This document shows positions 1 to 6,163 of a stretch of 6,647 nt of DNA, one piece after another; position 1 is the stretch's first letter; each line of letters starts with the position of its first letter. The notes under the pieces are model-generated. The model had not been told where the DNA came from. It saw only the letters and a program-made list of their open reading frames with translations, and ran no database searches. Position numbers and translations under genes: made by a program. The DNA comes from Syntrophobacterales bacterium (GTDB lineage Bacteria; Desulfobacterota; Syntrophobacteria; BM002), in assembly GCA_030601545.1 (NCBI GenBank), contig JAUVTM010000123.1, positions 1 to 6,647 on the forward strand, in the 5' to 3' direction.

Positions 1-1425
1 TTTGTCCCCCCGCGGGCTCCGGTGATGGATAGCCCGAGCCACCAATTCCTTTCCGGTTCCACTTTCACCCTGAATGAGGATGGTGGCATCGGTTGGGGCG
101 ATATCGTCAATCAACCTGTAAATCACCTGCATTTCTGGGTCCTTGCCAACGATGCCACCAAATTCGGGTGAACTTTCAATGCTGCACTGCAGTTCACGCT
201 TCTCTACCTGCTGTACAATGGCCCGTTTGATCACCCCACCTACCTGATCCAATATAATTCCGGCTGTATCAATTTCTTCGACATTGCACTCACACTGGCC
301 TGGGCACGAAATTACCAGTGCTCCGAGGGGTTGATCCTCATGACGGAATGGGATGATGGCCTGCCGTGGTGCTGCTTGAAACTCGCTAGGGACGAGTGGA
401 GGCCTGAAAGTGGGTTCTGTGGCGAAGGTGACTTGTGTGCATCTGTCCAGAGCAGCCTCGGCCGAGTTGATCGCTTCAGCGTCTTCTATGGTCTTAAATT
501 CCTTAAATGATAGAGCAAAGAGGCGTTTCTGTGATCCGCCCAAAAATATGAACACCATCTGGTCACATTTCAGAGTGTCCTGCAATCTCTTCAGCAAATA
601 TGATCCAATTTCTTCCAGGCTGTTCAGTGAACCCGCTTCCTGAAGGATGCTGCAGTAATTTCTGGTCTGGTGATGGGCGCGCTCAAGTTCATGAGTTTGT
701 TTCTCAAGCCGACTTGTGTAATCCTCGATGCGGTCGAGCATGTGGTTGAATGCAGTTGCGAGAGTAGCAACTTCATCGTCTCTCCCCACCCTAACCCTGA
801 CATCCAATTCACCTTGATTGACCTTGTGGGTGGCCATAACCAGCTCTGTCAACGGCCTGGTTATTCTCTTTACAAAAAGAAGGGCCCCTGTTAGGGCCAG
901 GAGAAGAATCCCAAGGGTGAGGCCGGTCATCTGTCGCCACAGGCTGGCCACATGCTCCCGGTAATCGTGTTGCGAAAATCCAAGGCGCAGAGTGCCGGCA
1001 TCCCCCTCCAAGATTGGCCAGGCGATATCGAGGAAATGCTGGCCGTCGGTAGTGCGAATCTCCTGAAGACGAGCATGACCGTCTTGCGCCTCTCCGTTTG
1101 CTCCAAGGAGCTGGACAGGGAAGCCTTCGGTAAAGGTGTGGGCGAGCAACCGGTCATTTCTACTGATGAAAAGATAAGCAAGGGAGGGGTTGCTCCGCAT
1201 CTGATAGTCGAGCATTTTCTGAAGGGCAACCCGGTCGTTGATAAGAATCTTGTCTCCAGCCTCCAGAGCTACCGCGTAGGCCAGGTGTTGCGCTTGGGCT
1301 CTCATCGCCTCAAAAAGGCTGTCGCAGTGTTGCTGCAGGAAGACCAGGGTGATGACCAGGCCACTGCCAATGACCAAACCAGAAACCGCAAAAAGCAACT
1401 TGGTTTTCAGGCTACGCAAACGCAA
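1..1425 (-). CDS. Membrane-bound sigma-54-dependent transcriptional activator (TM-periplasmic-TM-HAMP-GAF-AAA+), C-terminus cut off by window edge
   Basis: 475 codons are visible and the frame is open to the window edge, so most of the AAA+ domain and any DNA-binding domain lie outside. Visible order: membrane segment about residues 10-30; periplasmic domain about 31-165, containing LLAHTF and GFP as in single-Cache-like sensors; second membrane segment about 167-185; HAMP about 186-237 (RITRPLTEL, then DDEVATLATAFN); a short coiled coil; a GAF-like domain about 257-415; and the start of a sigma-54 interaction domain with Walker A GESGTGKE at 453-460. Family knowledge: such AAA+ domains remodel sigma-54 RNA polymerase to open promoters. 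The start is TTG, chosen because TAAGGA, overlapping the upstream stop codon, sits 6 bases before it and because it keeps the first membrane segment; TTG two codons later is an alternative. It lies 9 bases after the binding-protein gene and is probably cotranscribed. The ligand is unknown. There is no kinase domain in the visible part, so it looks like a one-component signal-to-promoter switch. Confidence 0.9.
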   Translation of the reverse strand, partial: MRLRSLKTKLLFAVSGLVIGSGLVITLVFLQQHCDSLFEAMRAQAQHLAYAVALEAGDKILINDRVALQKMLDYQMRSNPSLAYLFISRNDRLLAHTFTEGFPVQLLGANGEAQDGHARLQEIRTTDGQHFLDIAWPILEGDAGTLRLGFSQHDYREHVASLWRQMTGLTLGILLLALTGALLFVKRITRPLTELVMATHKVNQGELDVRVRVGRDDEVATLATAFNHMLDRIEDYTSRLEKQTHELERAHHQTRNYCSILQEAGSLNSLEEIGSYLLKRLQDTLKCDQMVFIFLGGSQKRLFALSFKEFKTIEDAEAINSAEAALDRCTQVTFATEPTFRPPLVPSEFQAAPRQAIIPFRHEDQPLGALVISCPGQCECNVEEIDTAGIILDQVGGVIKRAIVQQVEKRELQCSIESSPEFGGIVGKDPEMQVIYRLIDDIAPTDATILIQGESGTGKELVARAIHHRSPRGDK

Positions 1426-1434
1426 GGGTTTTCC

Positions 1435-2382
1435 TTACTGTCGAGCTATGATAGCTTGTTTCATTTGCCGGATACTCTCGTACCACTCATCCCTGGGTAA
1501 GACAAAGCGATCAATCATTAGCTCTTTAAGGACCTCCTGACCCTCTGGATCCGTGTGCATCGAAAAGAGCACATCACCTAAACGCTCTCTTAAGTCTGCG
1601 GAGAGATAGCTGGAGGTGACCAGAGGGGGAATGCCATAAGGCTCCGATTTCTTGATGATCCTCGTTCTCGAGGTGAAGGTGGGATTCTTGCTTTGGTAAT
1701 ATTCCCAGATGAGACCATGAACAGCGGCCCCATCCACAAGACCTCTGCTAACTGCAAGAATTGAGTTGTCATGGCTATACGTATAAATAATTTCACCAAA
1801 GAAGGTCTCAGGTCTTTCGCCCATTTGCATGAGCCAGTAGGTGGGGACCAATTTTCCTGTATTGGAGTCCGGGTCGGTAAAAGCAAACACTCGGCCTCTC
1901 AGATCCTCAATACTTTGGTGCGAGCTATCAGCCTTTACGATCAGATAAGAGTGGTAGAAGTGACTGCCGTGGACCTGGGGCGCGGCTAGGAGTTGTAAAT
2001 CGTATTCTTCTTTTCCCAAGGCATAAGGACCGGAACAAGTGAAGGCCAGGTCAATCTCTCCTTTTCCGAGAAGCTCGTTTATCTCGACATAGGTTTTCCG
2101 CTGAATCAGCTCAATGTCCTTACCCACGCGGTTGCCGATATAGTGCAAGACCCGTCGATAGTTGGCGAAGGTCTCTTTGGGAGAAATCATGGAGGCCACC
2201 GCTACTTGCAGAGCGTCGCTTGGCGGCGGTTGCTCTCCCGGTCGTTCTACAGGAATAGTTTCGCTGAGGTCTACGACCTTGGCTTCACCTCCATCACTGC
2301 ACCCGTAAAGAATCGCCAGACTAAGTAAAAGAGTAATCCTGGATACAATACGGACGATGCGGGAAAGGGCCATCCAATTCAT
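1435..2382 (-). CDS. PhnD-like periplasmic substrate-binding lipoprotein (phosphate/phosphite/phosphonate-type, type 2 PBP)
   Basis: 315 residues, a normal length for this family. An N-terminal signal with basic residues and a hydrophobic core ends in the lipobox LYGC, so the mature protein should begin at lipidated Cys28. Ser at +2 gives no inner-membrane retention signal of the E. coli type. A Pro-rich linker (about 43-54) precedes the binding fold, which starts near LQVAVAS (58-64). Family hallmarks are FTDPDSNTG (168-176), the SHDNSILAV and GLVDGAAV stretch (203-221) and YGIPP (249-253). Homologs bind phosphonates or other small oxyanion or organic ligands for ABC import, but no permease or ATPase gene adjoins this one. 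Its downstream neighbour, 9 bases away, is a membrane-bound regulator with a periplasmic domain, so I infer a role as the ligand-sensing partner of that regulator. The ATG at 2382 has only a weak AGG six bases upstream; Met4 is an alternative start that would not change the signal peptide. The substrate cannot be told from sequence. Confidence 0.92.
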   Translation of the reverse strand: MNWMALSRIVRIVSRITLLLSLAILYGCSDGGEAKVVDLSETIPVERPGEQPPPSDALQVAVASMISPKETFANYRRVLHYIGNRVGKDIELIQRKTYVEINELLGKGEIDLAFTCSGPYALGKEEYDLQLLAAPQVHGSHFYHSYLIVKADSSHQSIEDLRGRVFAFTDPDSNTGKLVPTYWLMQMGERPETFFGEIIYTYSHDNSILAVSRGLVDGAAVHGLIWEYYQSKNPTFTSRTRIIKKSEPYGIPPLVTSSYLSADLRERLGDVLFSMHTDPEGQEVLKELMIDRFVLPRDEWYESIRQMKQAIIARQ

Positions 2383-2459
2383 ATGTTGCCTAGGATTGTG
2401 GGGGAGACAGATTTGAAAAAGGTTTGCCGATTCAATTAATGTCTACTGAGCCACCATGT

Positions 2460-2487
2460 ATTCTAACACAATACTAAGGCAGGACAA
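2460..2487 (-). promoter_or_regulatory. Candidate sigma-70 promoter for the binding-protein/regulator operon
   Basis: On the minus strand, TTGTCC (2487-2482, 4 of 6 matches to the -35 consensus) is followed after 16 bases by TAGAAT (2465-2460, 5 of 6 matches to the -10 consensus). Transcription would begin near 2453 and give a leader of about 70 bases. The -35 box lies about ten bases from the first REP-like hairpin. This is a consensus match only. Confidence 0.35.
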
Positions 2488-2496
2488 GCCGCTTTT

Positions 2497-2530
2497 GGTG
2501 GATTCGGCCTGCGGCCTTAATCCACCCTAC
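2497..2530 (-). repeat. REP-like hairpin 1 (GTAG head plus imperfect palindrome)
   Basis: On the minus strand the element opens with GTAG (2530-2527). It continues as an 8-bp stem, GGTGGATT (2526-2519) pairing with AATCCACC (2504-2497), and an inner GGCC/GGCC stem with a 3-base loop; a bulge separates the two stems. A GTAG head followed by a bulged palindrome is the hallmark of REP sequences mobilised by RAYT (Y1-type) transposases. No RAYT gene is in this window. The downstream stretch GCGAGATATGTAG is shared with the second copy (12 of 13 bases). Confidence 0.65.
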
Positions 2531-2550
2531 ATATCTCGCTGCAACTATCG

Positions 2551-2586
2551 TCGGGTGAACCCGCTGTGGCGGAACACCCGACCTAC
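2551..2586 (-). repeat. REP-like hairpin 2 (same architecture and orientation as hairpin 1)
   Basis: On the minus strand, GTAGG (2586-2582) leads into TCGGGTG (2581-2575), pairing with CACCCGA (2557-2551). An inner CCGC/GCGG stem closes on a four-base CACA loop, with short unpaired junctions between the stems. The layout is that of hairpin 1 but the stem bases differ. It is therefore a diverged sibling in direct orientation, spaced about 56 bp away, not a fresh duplication. A copy of GCGAGGTATGTAG lies just beyond it at 2593-2605. Confidence 0.65.
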
Positions 2587-2607
2587 GCTTGGCTACATAC
2601 CTCGCTC

Positions 2608-2638
2608 CTTAAGAAACTTAAGTTTGATAATATCAAAC
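2608..2638. promoter_or_regulatory. Two abutting palindromes, possible operator
   Basis: CTTAAG-AAA-CTTAAG (2608-2622) is followed, sharing one base, by GTTTGAT-AAT-ATCAAAC (2622-2638). Both have perfect arms around 3-base centres, the usual size of a dimeric regulator site. They lie between the REP pair and the AT-rich clpB upstream region. The second could also be a weak hairpin before a T-rich tract. The binding factor is unknown. Confidence 0.3.
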
Positions 2639-2771
2639 AAATTGTTGCTTTTTTCTTAACACCCACTTGAAAATATCACACAAGTTCTTATTTTTTTATC
2701 AAAGGAAAATATTACACTAGGTAATGTATTCTGCTGATTTGCTGGAAAAATGACCACGAGAATAAGTTGAA

Positions 2772-2798
2772 TTGACCGAGTTACCATCCCTCGGAAAA
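2772..2798. promoter_or_regulatory. Inverted repeat CCGAG-N9-CTCGG upstream of clpB, possible stress operator
   Basis: CCGAG (2776-2780) and CTCGG (2790-2794) are separated by exactly nine bases, with further outer TT/AA pairing after two mismatches (2772-2773 with 2797-2798). The nine-base spacer recalls the CIRCE/HrcA operator, but the arm sequence is not CIRCE. It lies about 100 bases before the clpB start, overlapping the candidate promoter, where a repressor would act. Confidence 0.3.
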
Positions 2799-2810
2799 AC
2801 GTTTTATAAA
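2781..2810 (+). promoter_or_regulatory. Candidate clpB promoter
   Basis: TTACCA (2781-2786, 4 of 6 matches to -35) is followed after 18 bases by TATAAA (2805-2810, 5 of 6 matches to -10). Transcription would start near 2817 with a leader of about 77 bases. Another possible site is CTTGAAA at 2666-2672, which resembles a sigma-32 -35 box but has no CCCCATNT-like -10 at the right distance. Which one is used cannot be decided by eye. Confidence 0.25.
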
Positions 2811-2893
2811 TAGGGATATGGTAAACAAGGAGGCGAATCGCAACGAGGACGTTGCTCCGGCACAAAAAATATCTATTGGAGGCTTCATAAATC

Positions 2894-5503
2894 ATGGATT
2901 TCAACAAAATGACGCAAAAAACGCAAGAAGCGCTGCACCAGGCGCAAAGTACTGCGCTGCGCTATGGACATCAGGAGGTGGACGGTGAGCACCTGCTGCT
3001 GGCGTTGCTGGAGCAGCCCGAGGGTCTGGTGCCTCGTCTCTTCAACAAGATGGATGTGCCAGTTGAAAACCTTAGGACTGAGGTGGAAGCAGAACTGCAG
3101 AAACGACCCAGCATCTCAGGACCGGGGACCGAAGCAGGAAAGATCTATGTGACCCAGCGACTCAACCGCATTCTGATAAAGGCGGAAGAGGAGGCCAAAA
3201 GACTAAAAGACGAGTATGTTTCAGTAGAACACCTTGCTCTGGCACTCATCGATGAGGGGACGGCCACGGAGGCCGGACGCATCTTCAAGAATTTTGACAT
3301 CACCGGGGATCGTTTTCTTCAAGCGCTCACCCAAGTGCGCGGCCATCAACGGGTGACCAGCGCCACGCCGGAGTCCACTTATGAGGCGTTGGAGCGCTAC
3401 GGGCGCGATCTGGTACAGGAAGCCCGGAAAGGGCGACTAGATCCGGTGATCGGTCGCGATAGCGAGATCAGGAGGATTGTTCGCATACTTTCGCGAAAGA
3501 CCAAAAACAACCCGGTACTCATCGGTGAGCCTGGGGTGGGGAAGACCGCCATCGTTGAAGGACTGGCTCACCGGATAGTCAAAGGCGATGTGCCTGAAGG
3601 GCTCAAGGATAAGGCCGTCTTTGCCCTGGATTTGGGTGCTTTGGTGGCAGGGGCCAAGTTTCGCGGTGAATTTGAAGAACGACTCAAGGCAGTGTTGCAG
3701 GAAATTAAAGAGAGCGAGGGCGCCATTCTGCTTTTTATTGATGAGCTGCACAACATCGTCGGGGCAGGCCGGGCCGAAGGCTCGATGGACGCGGGCAACA
3801 TGCTGAAGCCCATGTTGGCTCGGGGAGAGTTGCACTGTGTTGGCGCCACCACCCTGGATGAGTATCGCAAGTATATAGAAAAAGACGCTGCCCTCGAACG
3901 TCGCTTTCAGCCGGTGATGGTGGATCAGCCCACGGTTGAAGACACCATAAGCATTCTGCGTGGACTGAAAGAGCGCTATGAGGTCCATCACGGGGTCAGG
4001 ATCCAGGACAGTGCGCTGGTGACCGCGGCGGTCCTATCAAACCGCTACATCAGCGACCGCTTTTTACCGGACAAGGCCATCGACCTGGTGGACGAGGCCT
4101 GTGCCACCATTCGTACAGAGATGGATTCCATGCCCACGGAACTAGATGTAGTGACCAGGCGGGTGATGCAGCTGGAAATTGAAGAGGCCGCACTGAAAAA
4201 GGAAAAGGATACGGCGAGCAAGGACCGGCTGGAAACCTTACGCAAGGAACTGGCCGAGCAACGGACCAGGGCTGATTCCATGCGGGCCCAGTGGGAGACG
4301 GAAAAGGCTGCCATCCACAAGGTTCAGGGGTTGCGTGAAGAGATCGAGAAGCTGAGGTACGATATCTCCGTGGCCGAGCGGAATTATGATCTCAATCGAG
4401 CCGCGGAATTGAAGCACGGGAGATTACCTGAGCTGGAACAGAAACTCAAAGCTGAGGAGGAAATGCTGGTAAGCAAACAGGGGACAGGCAGGCTGCTGCG
4501 CGAAGAGGTCACCGATGACGAGATTGCGGGAATCGTCTCCAGCTGGACACACATACCGGTTACCAGGTTGGTGGAGGGAGAACGGGAGAAGCTGCTGAAA
4601 CTCGAAGATCACCTGCACCAGCGGGTAGTAGGACAGGACGAAGCGGTCAAGGCAGTGGCTGAGGCGGTAATCCGTTCTCGCGCCGGAATCAAAGATCCAA
4701 ACCGCCCGGTGGGCTCCTTCATCTTCCTCGGGCCCACCGGAGTGGGAAAGACGGAGCTTGCCCGGGCCCTGGCGGAAAATCTTTTTGATGATGAAAAGAA
4801 CATGGTGCGGATCGACATGAGCGAGTACATGGAAAAACACACCGTGGCTCGTCTCATCGGAGCGCCGCCGGGATATGTGGGTTATGAGGAAGGTGGTCAG
4901 CTTACTGAAGCAGTGCGACGGAAACCTTTTTCGGTCGTTCTTTTTGACGAGATCGAAAAGGCCCATCAGGATGTGTTTAGTATCTTTCTGCAGATTATGG
5001 ATGATGGTCGCCTCACCGATTCCCACGGCCGCACCGTGGATTTCAAGAATTGTATTATTATTATGACCTCCAATGTCGGCAGCCAATATATTCTGGACAC
5101 CTCCGGTACGAACGAGGAGAGCCATGAACGCATGCGTCAGCGGGTGTTGGAGGCCTTAGGCCAGCACTTTCGTCCCGAGTTTCTCAACCGGGTGGATGAG
5201 ACTTTGGTTTTCCACGCTCTCAGCCAAGAGGAGTTGGCCCAGATTGTTGATATCCAGGTGGCCTGGCTCCAACGACGCCTTGAAGATCGGCGGATTGAGC
5301 TCGAGTTTAGCGATGAGGCCAAGAAACTGCTGGCGGAGCGAGGCTACGATCCGGTCTACGGTGCTCGTCCTTTGAAGAGGGTGATTCAAAAAATGGTGGA
5401 AACACCATTGGCCAAAAAGATCATGGCCGGCGAGGTGCCGGATGGCAGTCGGTTACGTCTGAACACAGATGAGCAAGGCGTTGTTTTCGAGATTCTTTCC
5501 TAA
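2894..5503 (+). CDS. clpB: ClpB ATP-dependent protein disaggregase (Hsp104 family)
   Basis: 869 residues, full length for ClpB. This cytoplasmic hexamer threads aggregated proteins through its pore and works with DnaK to refold them. Domains in order: Clp N-domain, two helical repeats, about 1-145; NBD1 with Walker A GEPGVGKT (211-218), Walker B DE at 283-284, sensor GATT (317-320) and arginine fingers R336-R337; the Glu/Lys-rich coiled-coil M-domain about 410-535, which separates ClpB from ClpA and ClpX; NBD2 with Walker A GPTGVGKT (613-620), Walker B DE at 685-686, sensor Asn727, arginine region near R760-R766 and sensor-2 GAR (823-825); then the small C-terminal domain. Pore loop 1 is KFRG with Phe256 where E. 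coli has Tyr; the aromatic side chain is kept. The pore-2 GYVGYEEGG is intact. The start is the ATG at 2894 with GGAGG 11 bases upstream, a rather long spacing. In-frame GTG codons at residues 148 and 154 match the site of the alternative start in E. coli but lack a clear ribosome site. It is monocistronic here. Confidence 0.99.
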   Translation: MDFNKMTQKTQEALHQAQSTALRYGHQEVDGEHLLLALLEQPEGLVPRLFNKMDVPVENLRTEVEAELQKRPSISGPGTEAGKIYVTQRLNRILIKAEEEAKRLKDEYVSVEHLALALIDEGTATEAGRIFKNFDITGDRFLQALTQVRGHQRVTSATPESTYEALERYGRDLVQEARKGRLDPVIGRDSEIRRIVRILSRKTKNNPVLIGEPGVGKTAIVEGLAHRIVKGDVPEGLKDKAVFALDLGALVAGAKFRGEFEERLKAVLQEIKESEGAILLFIDELHNIVGAGRAEGSMDAGNMLKPMLARGELHCVGATTLDEYRKYIEKDAALERRFQPVMVDQPTVEDTISILRGLKERYEVHHGVRIQDSALVTAAVLSNRYISDRFLPDKAIDLVDEACATIRTEMDSMPTELDVVTRRVMQLEIEEAALKKEKDTASKDRLETLRKELAEQRTRADSMRAQWETEKAAIHKVQGLREEIEKLRYDISVAERNYDLNRAAELKHGRLPELEQKLKAEEEMLVSKQGTGRLLREEVTDDEIAGIVSSWTHIPVTRLVEGEREKLLKLEDHLHQRVVGQDEAVKAVAEAVIRSRAGIKDPNRPVGSFIFLGPTGVGKTELARALAENLFDDEKNMVRIDMSEYMEKHTVARLIGAPPGYVGYEEGGQLTEAVRRKPFSVVLFDEIEKAHQDVFSIFLQIMDDGRLTDSHGRTVDFKNCIIIMTSNVGSQYILDTSGTNEESHERMRQRVLEALGQHFRPEFLNRVDETLVFHALSQEELAQIVDIQVAWLQRRLEDRRIELEFSDEAKKLLAERGYDPVYGARPLKRVIQKMVETPLAKKIMAGEVPDGSRLRLNTDEQGVVFEILS

Positions 5504-5545
5504 GCGGCAGGGGACAACGATGTTCTGGAGGCAGAGGGTGGATTT

Positions 5546-5573
5546 TAGATTCTAGATTGTAGATTGTAGATTG
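5546..5573 (+). repeat. Heptamer tandem array, four units of TAGATTG
   Basis: Four consecutive 7-bp units lie 42 bases after the clpB stop. Three are TAGATTG and the first is TAGATTC. It is the most regular array in the window. Confidence 0.9.
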
Positions 5574-5615
5574 GAGACCGGCAAAGCCAGCTACACAGAC
5601 ATTGGGCAGCTGGCA

Positions 5616-5635
5616 GCCCGTCGACAGGCTCAGGG
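5616..5635 (-). repeat. CCCTGAGC-type dispersed element, minus orientation
   Basis: On the minus strand this reads CCCTGAGC, then CT, then GTCGACGGGC. It fits the widespread bacterial intergenic motif in which a CCTGAGC block is followed by GTCGA-rich sequence. A related element lies at 6126-6163 in the opposite orientation. Family membership is from memory of the motif, not from a search. Confidence 0.5.
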
Positions 5636-5652
5636 AAGCAGGAACGCTGCAA

Positions 5653-5680
5653 GTTATAGGTTATACGTTATTAGTTATAC
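5653..5680 (+). repeat. Heptamer array of GTTATNN, left arm of an inverted pair
   Basis: Four 7-bp units in a row all begin GTTAT, with the last two bases varying (AG, AC, TA, AC). The same consensus is found on the minus strand at 5743-5770, so the two arrays face each other across about 62 bases. Confidence 0.85.
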
Positions 5681-5692
5681 GAGAGAGCAATC

Positions 5693-5712
5693 TCTAATGA
5701 CGTCTAATGTAG
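5693..5712 (+). repeat. Decamer direct repeat, two TCTAATGNNG units
   Basis: TCTAATGACG is followed directly by TCTAATGTAG. The pair lies inside the spacer between the two GTTATNN arrays. The 10-bp period matches that of the ACTTTAG array at 6426-6454. Confidence 0.6.
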
Positions 5713-5727
5713 ACTCTTAAAAAGAGT
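5713..5727. other. Small stem-loop between clpB and the small gene
   Basis: ACTCTT pairs with AAGAGT around a 3-base AAA loop. It lacks a following T-tract on either strand, so I do not call it a terminator. It lies near the middle of the GTTATNN array pair. Confidence 0.35.
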
Positions 5728-5742
5728 TCCTTGAGAACGCCC

Positions 5743-5770
5743 GAATAACGATTAACGAATTACGGATAAC
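5743..5770 (-). repeat. Heptamer array of GTTATNN, right arm of an inverted pair
   Basis: On the minus strand, starting at 5770, four 7-bp units read GTTATCC, GTAATTC, then GTTAATC and GTTATTC. On the plus strand this looks like a CGAATAA array. The first bases are kept and the ends vary, as in the left arm at 5653-5680. Confidence 0.8.
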
Positions 5771-5807
5771 TCTCCTATGTCGCGCGTTGCGCTCAGCGCT
5801 TATTCGG

Positions 5808-6053
5808 TTAGGCAGTTTCTTTCTTCAGTTCATCGACGGCGGCTTGGTAGAGATTTCGTAGCTTATTCTCATTACTTACCATGGTGCGGGTGATCTTGCC
5901 GAAGTGGGCTTTGAGAATTTCGCTGGCTTCTTTCCAAGTCCCTCGCAATGGGGCGAGGTCAGTGTTCGCCTCCTGAAGCTTTTTCTTGAACAAATCAATC
6001 ATCATTCTGTCCTTCATCTCGCCCACATCAGTGATCCCGTCCGTTTTTTCCAT
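5808..6053 (-). CDS. Small helical protein of unknown function
   Basis: 81 residues that I do not recognise. The protein is rich in Lys, Glu and Leu, has no cysteine, no signal peptide and no membrane segment, and is predicted by eye to be almost wholly helical and cytoplasmic. It runs from an acidic start (MEKTDGITD) through a central LAPLRGTWKEA turn to a charged C-terminal helix ending DELKKETA. The start is well supported: AAAGGGAG at 6068-6061 lies 7 bases before the ATG, the best ribosome binding site in the window. Longer or similar plus-strand frames overlap it, but have no such site and an implausible composition. It stands alone, convergent with clpB and flanked on both sides by tandem arrays and CCCTGAGC elements. 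A helical-bundle or coiled-coil role is only a guess. Confidence 0.65.
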   Translation of the reverse strand: MEKTDGITDVGEMKDRMMIDLFKKKLQEANTDLAPLRGTWKEASEILKAHFGKITRTMVSNENKLRNLYQAAVDELKKETA

Positions 6054-6125
6054 GACAAAACTCCCTTTCTCTCATATTCAGAAAACGGTAGAGCGTTCAA
6101 TCGCCAGTTCTACGCTCAAGGCTAA

Positions 6126-6163
6126 CCCTGAGCGGAGGCCCGGGAAGGCCGCAGTCGAAGCCC
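6126..6163 (+). repeat. CCCTGAGC-type dispersed element with internal extra sequence
   Basis: CCCTGAGCGGAG (6126-6137) and GTCGAAGCCC (6154-6163) are the two halves of the common CCCTGAGCGGAGTCGAAG motif. Here they are separated by about 16 GC-rich bases containing CCCGGG and two GGCC blocks. It is inverted relative to the element at 5616-5635, and the small gene lies between them. Confidence 0.5.

Larger units (their letters stand above)
2383..2893. other. Divergent intergenic region between the binding-protein operon and clpB
   Basis: This 511-base region has no convincing gene. The left part holds a sigma-70-like promoter for the minus-strand operon. The middle holds two GC-rich REP-like hairpins. 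The right part is AT-rich, with several short palindromes leading into clpB. Short open frames here are not supported by ribosome binding sites or composition. I saw no clear rho-independent terminator and no GG-N10-GC sigma-54 promoter on either strand. Confidence 0.7.
5504..5807. other. Repeat-rich intergenic region downstream of clpB
   Basis: I see no gene in these 304 bases. They hold four arrays of short tandem units (period 7 or 10), one CCCTGAGC-type element and a small stem-loop, listed separately. The tails of clpB and of the small minus-strand gene converge here, but neither has an obvious hairpin-plus-T-tract terminator. Confidence 0.75.

Noticed and set aside
952..1500. 182-codon plus-strand open frame opposite the regulator
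   Set aside because: It lies antisense to the regulator and the end of the binding-protein gene, both with strong domain evidence, and its translation resembles no protein family.
2666..2697. Sigma-32 promoter for clpB based on CTTGAAA at 2666-2672
   Set aside because: No C-rich -10 element (CCCCATNT type) follows at 11-16 bases; the sequence there is AT-rich.
2818..2893. Possible leader peptide starting at the ATG at 2818 upstream of clpB
   Set aside because: It has no ribosome site of its own and its reading frame runs on into clpB out of phase. No attenuator-like structure was seen.
2383..2893. Sigma-54 (GG-N10-GC) promoter controlling the regulator operon
   Set aside because: TTGCT-like ends occur (for example 2645-2649 and 2739-2743), but none has GG at the required distance upstream on either strand.
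3335..3355. Internal GTG starts in clpB (residues 148 and 154), as for the short ClpB form of E. coli
   Set aside because: The position fits the known alternative start, but neither codon has a purine-rich ribosome site at the right distance, so I cannot support a second product.
4424..5125. 233-codon minus-strand open frame inside clpB
   Set aside because: It is wholly antisense to the conserved NBD2 region of ClpB, has unlikely composition and no ribosome site; a shadow of a codon-biased gene.
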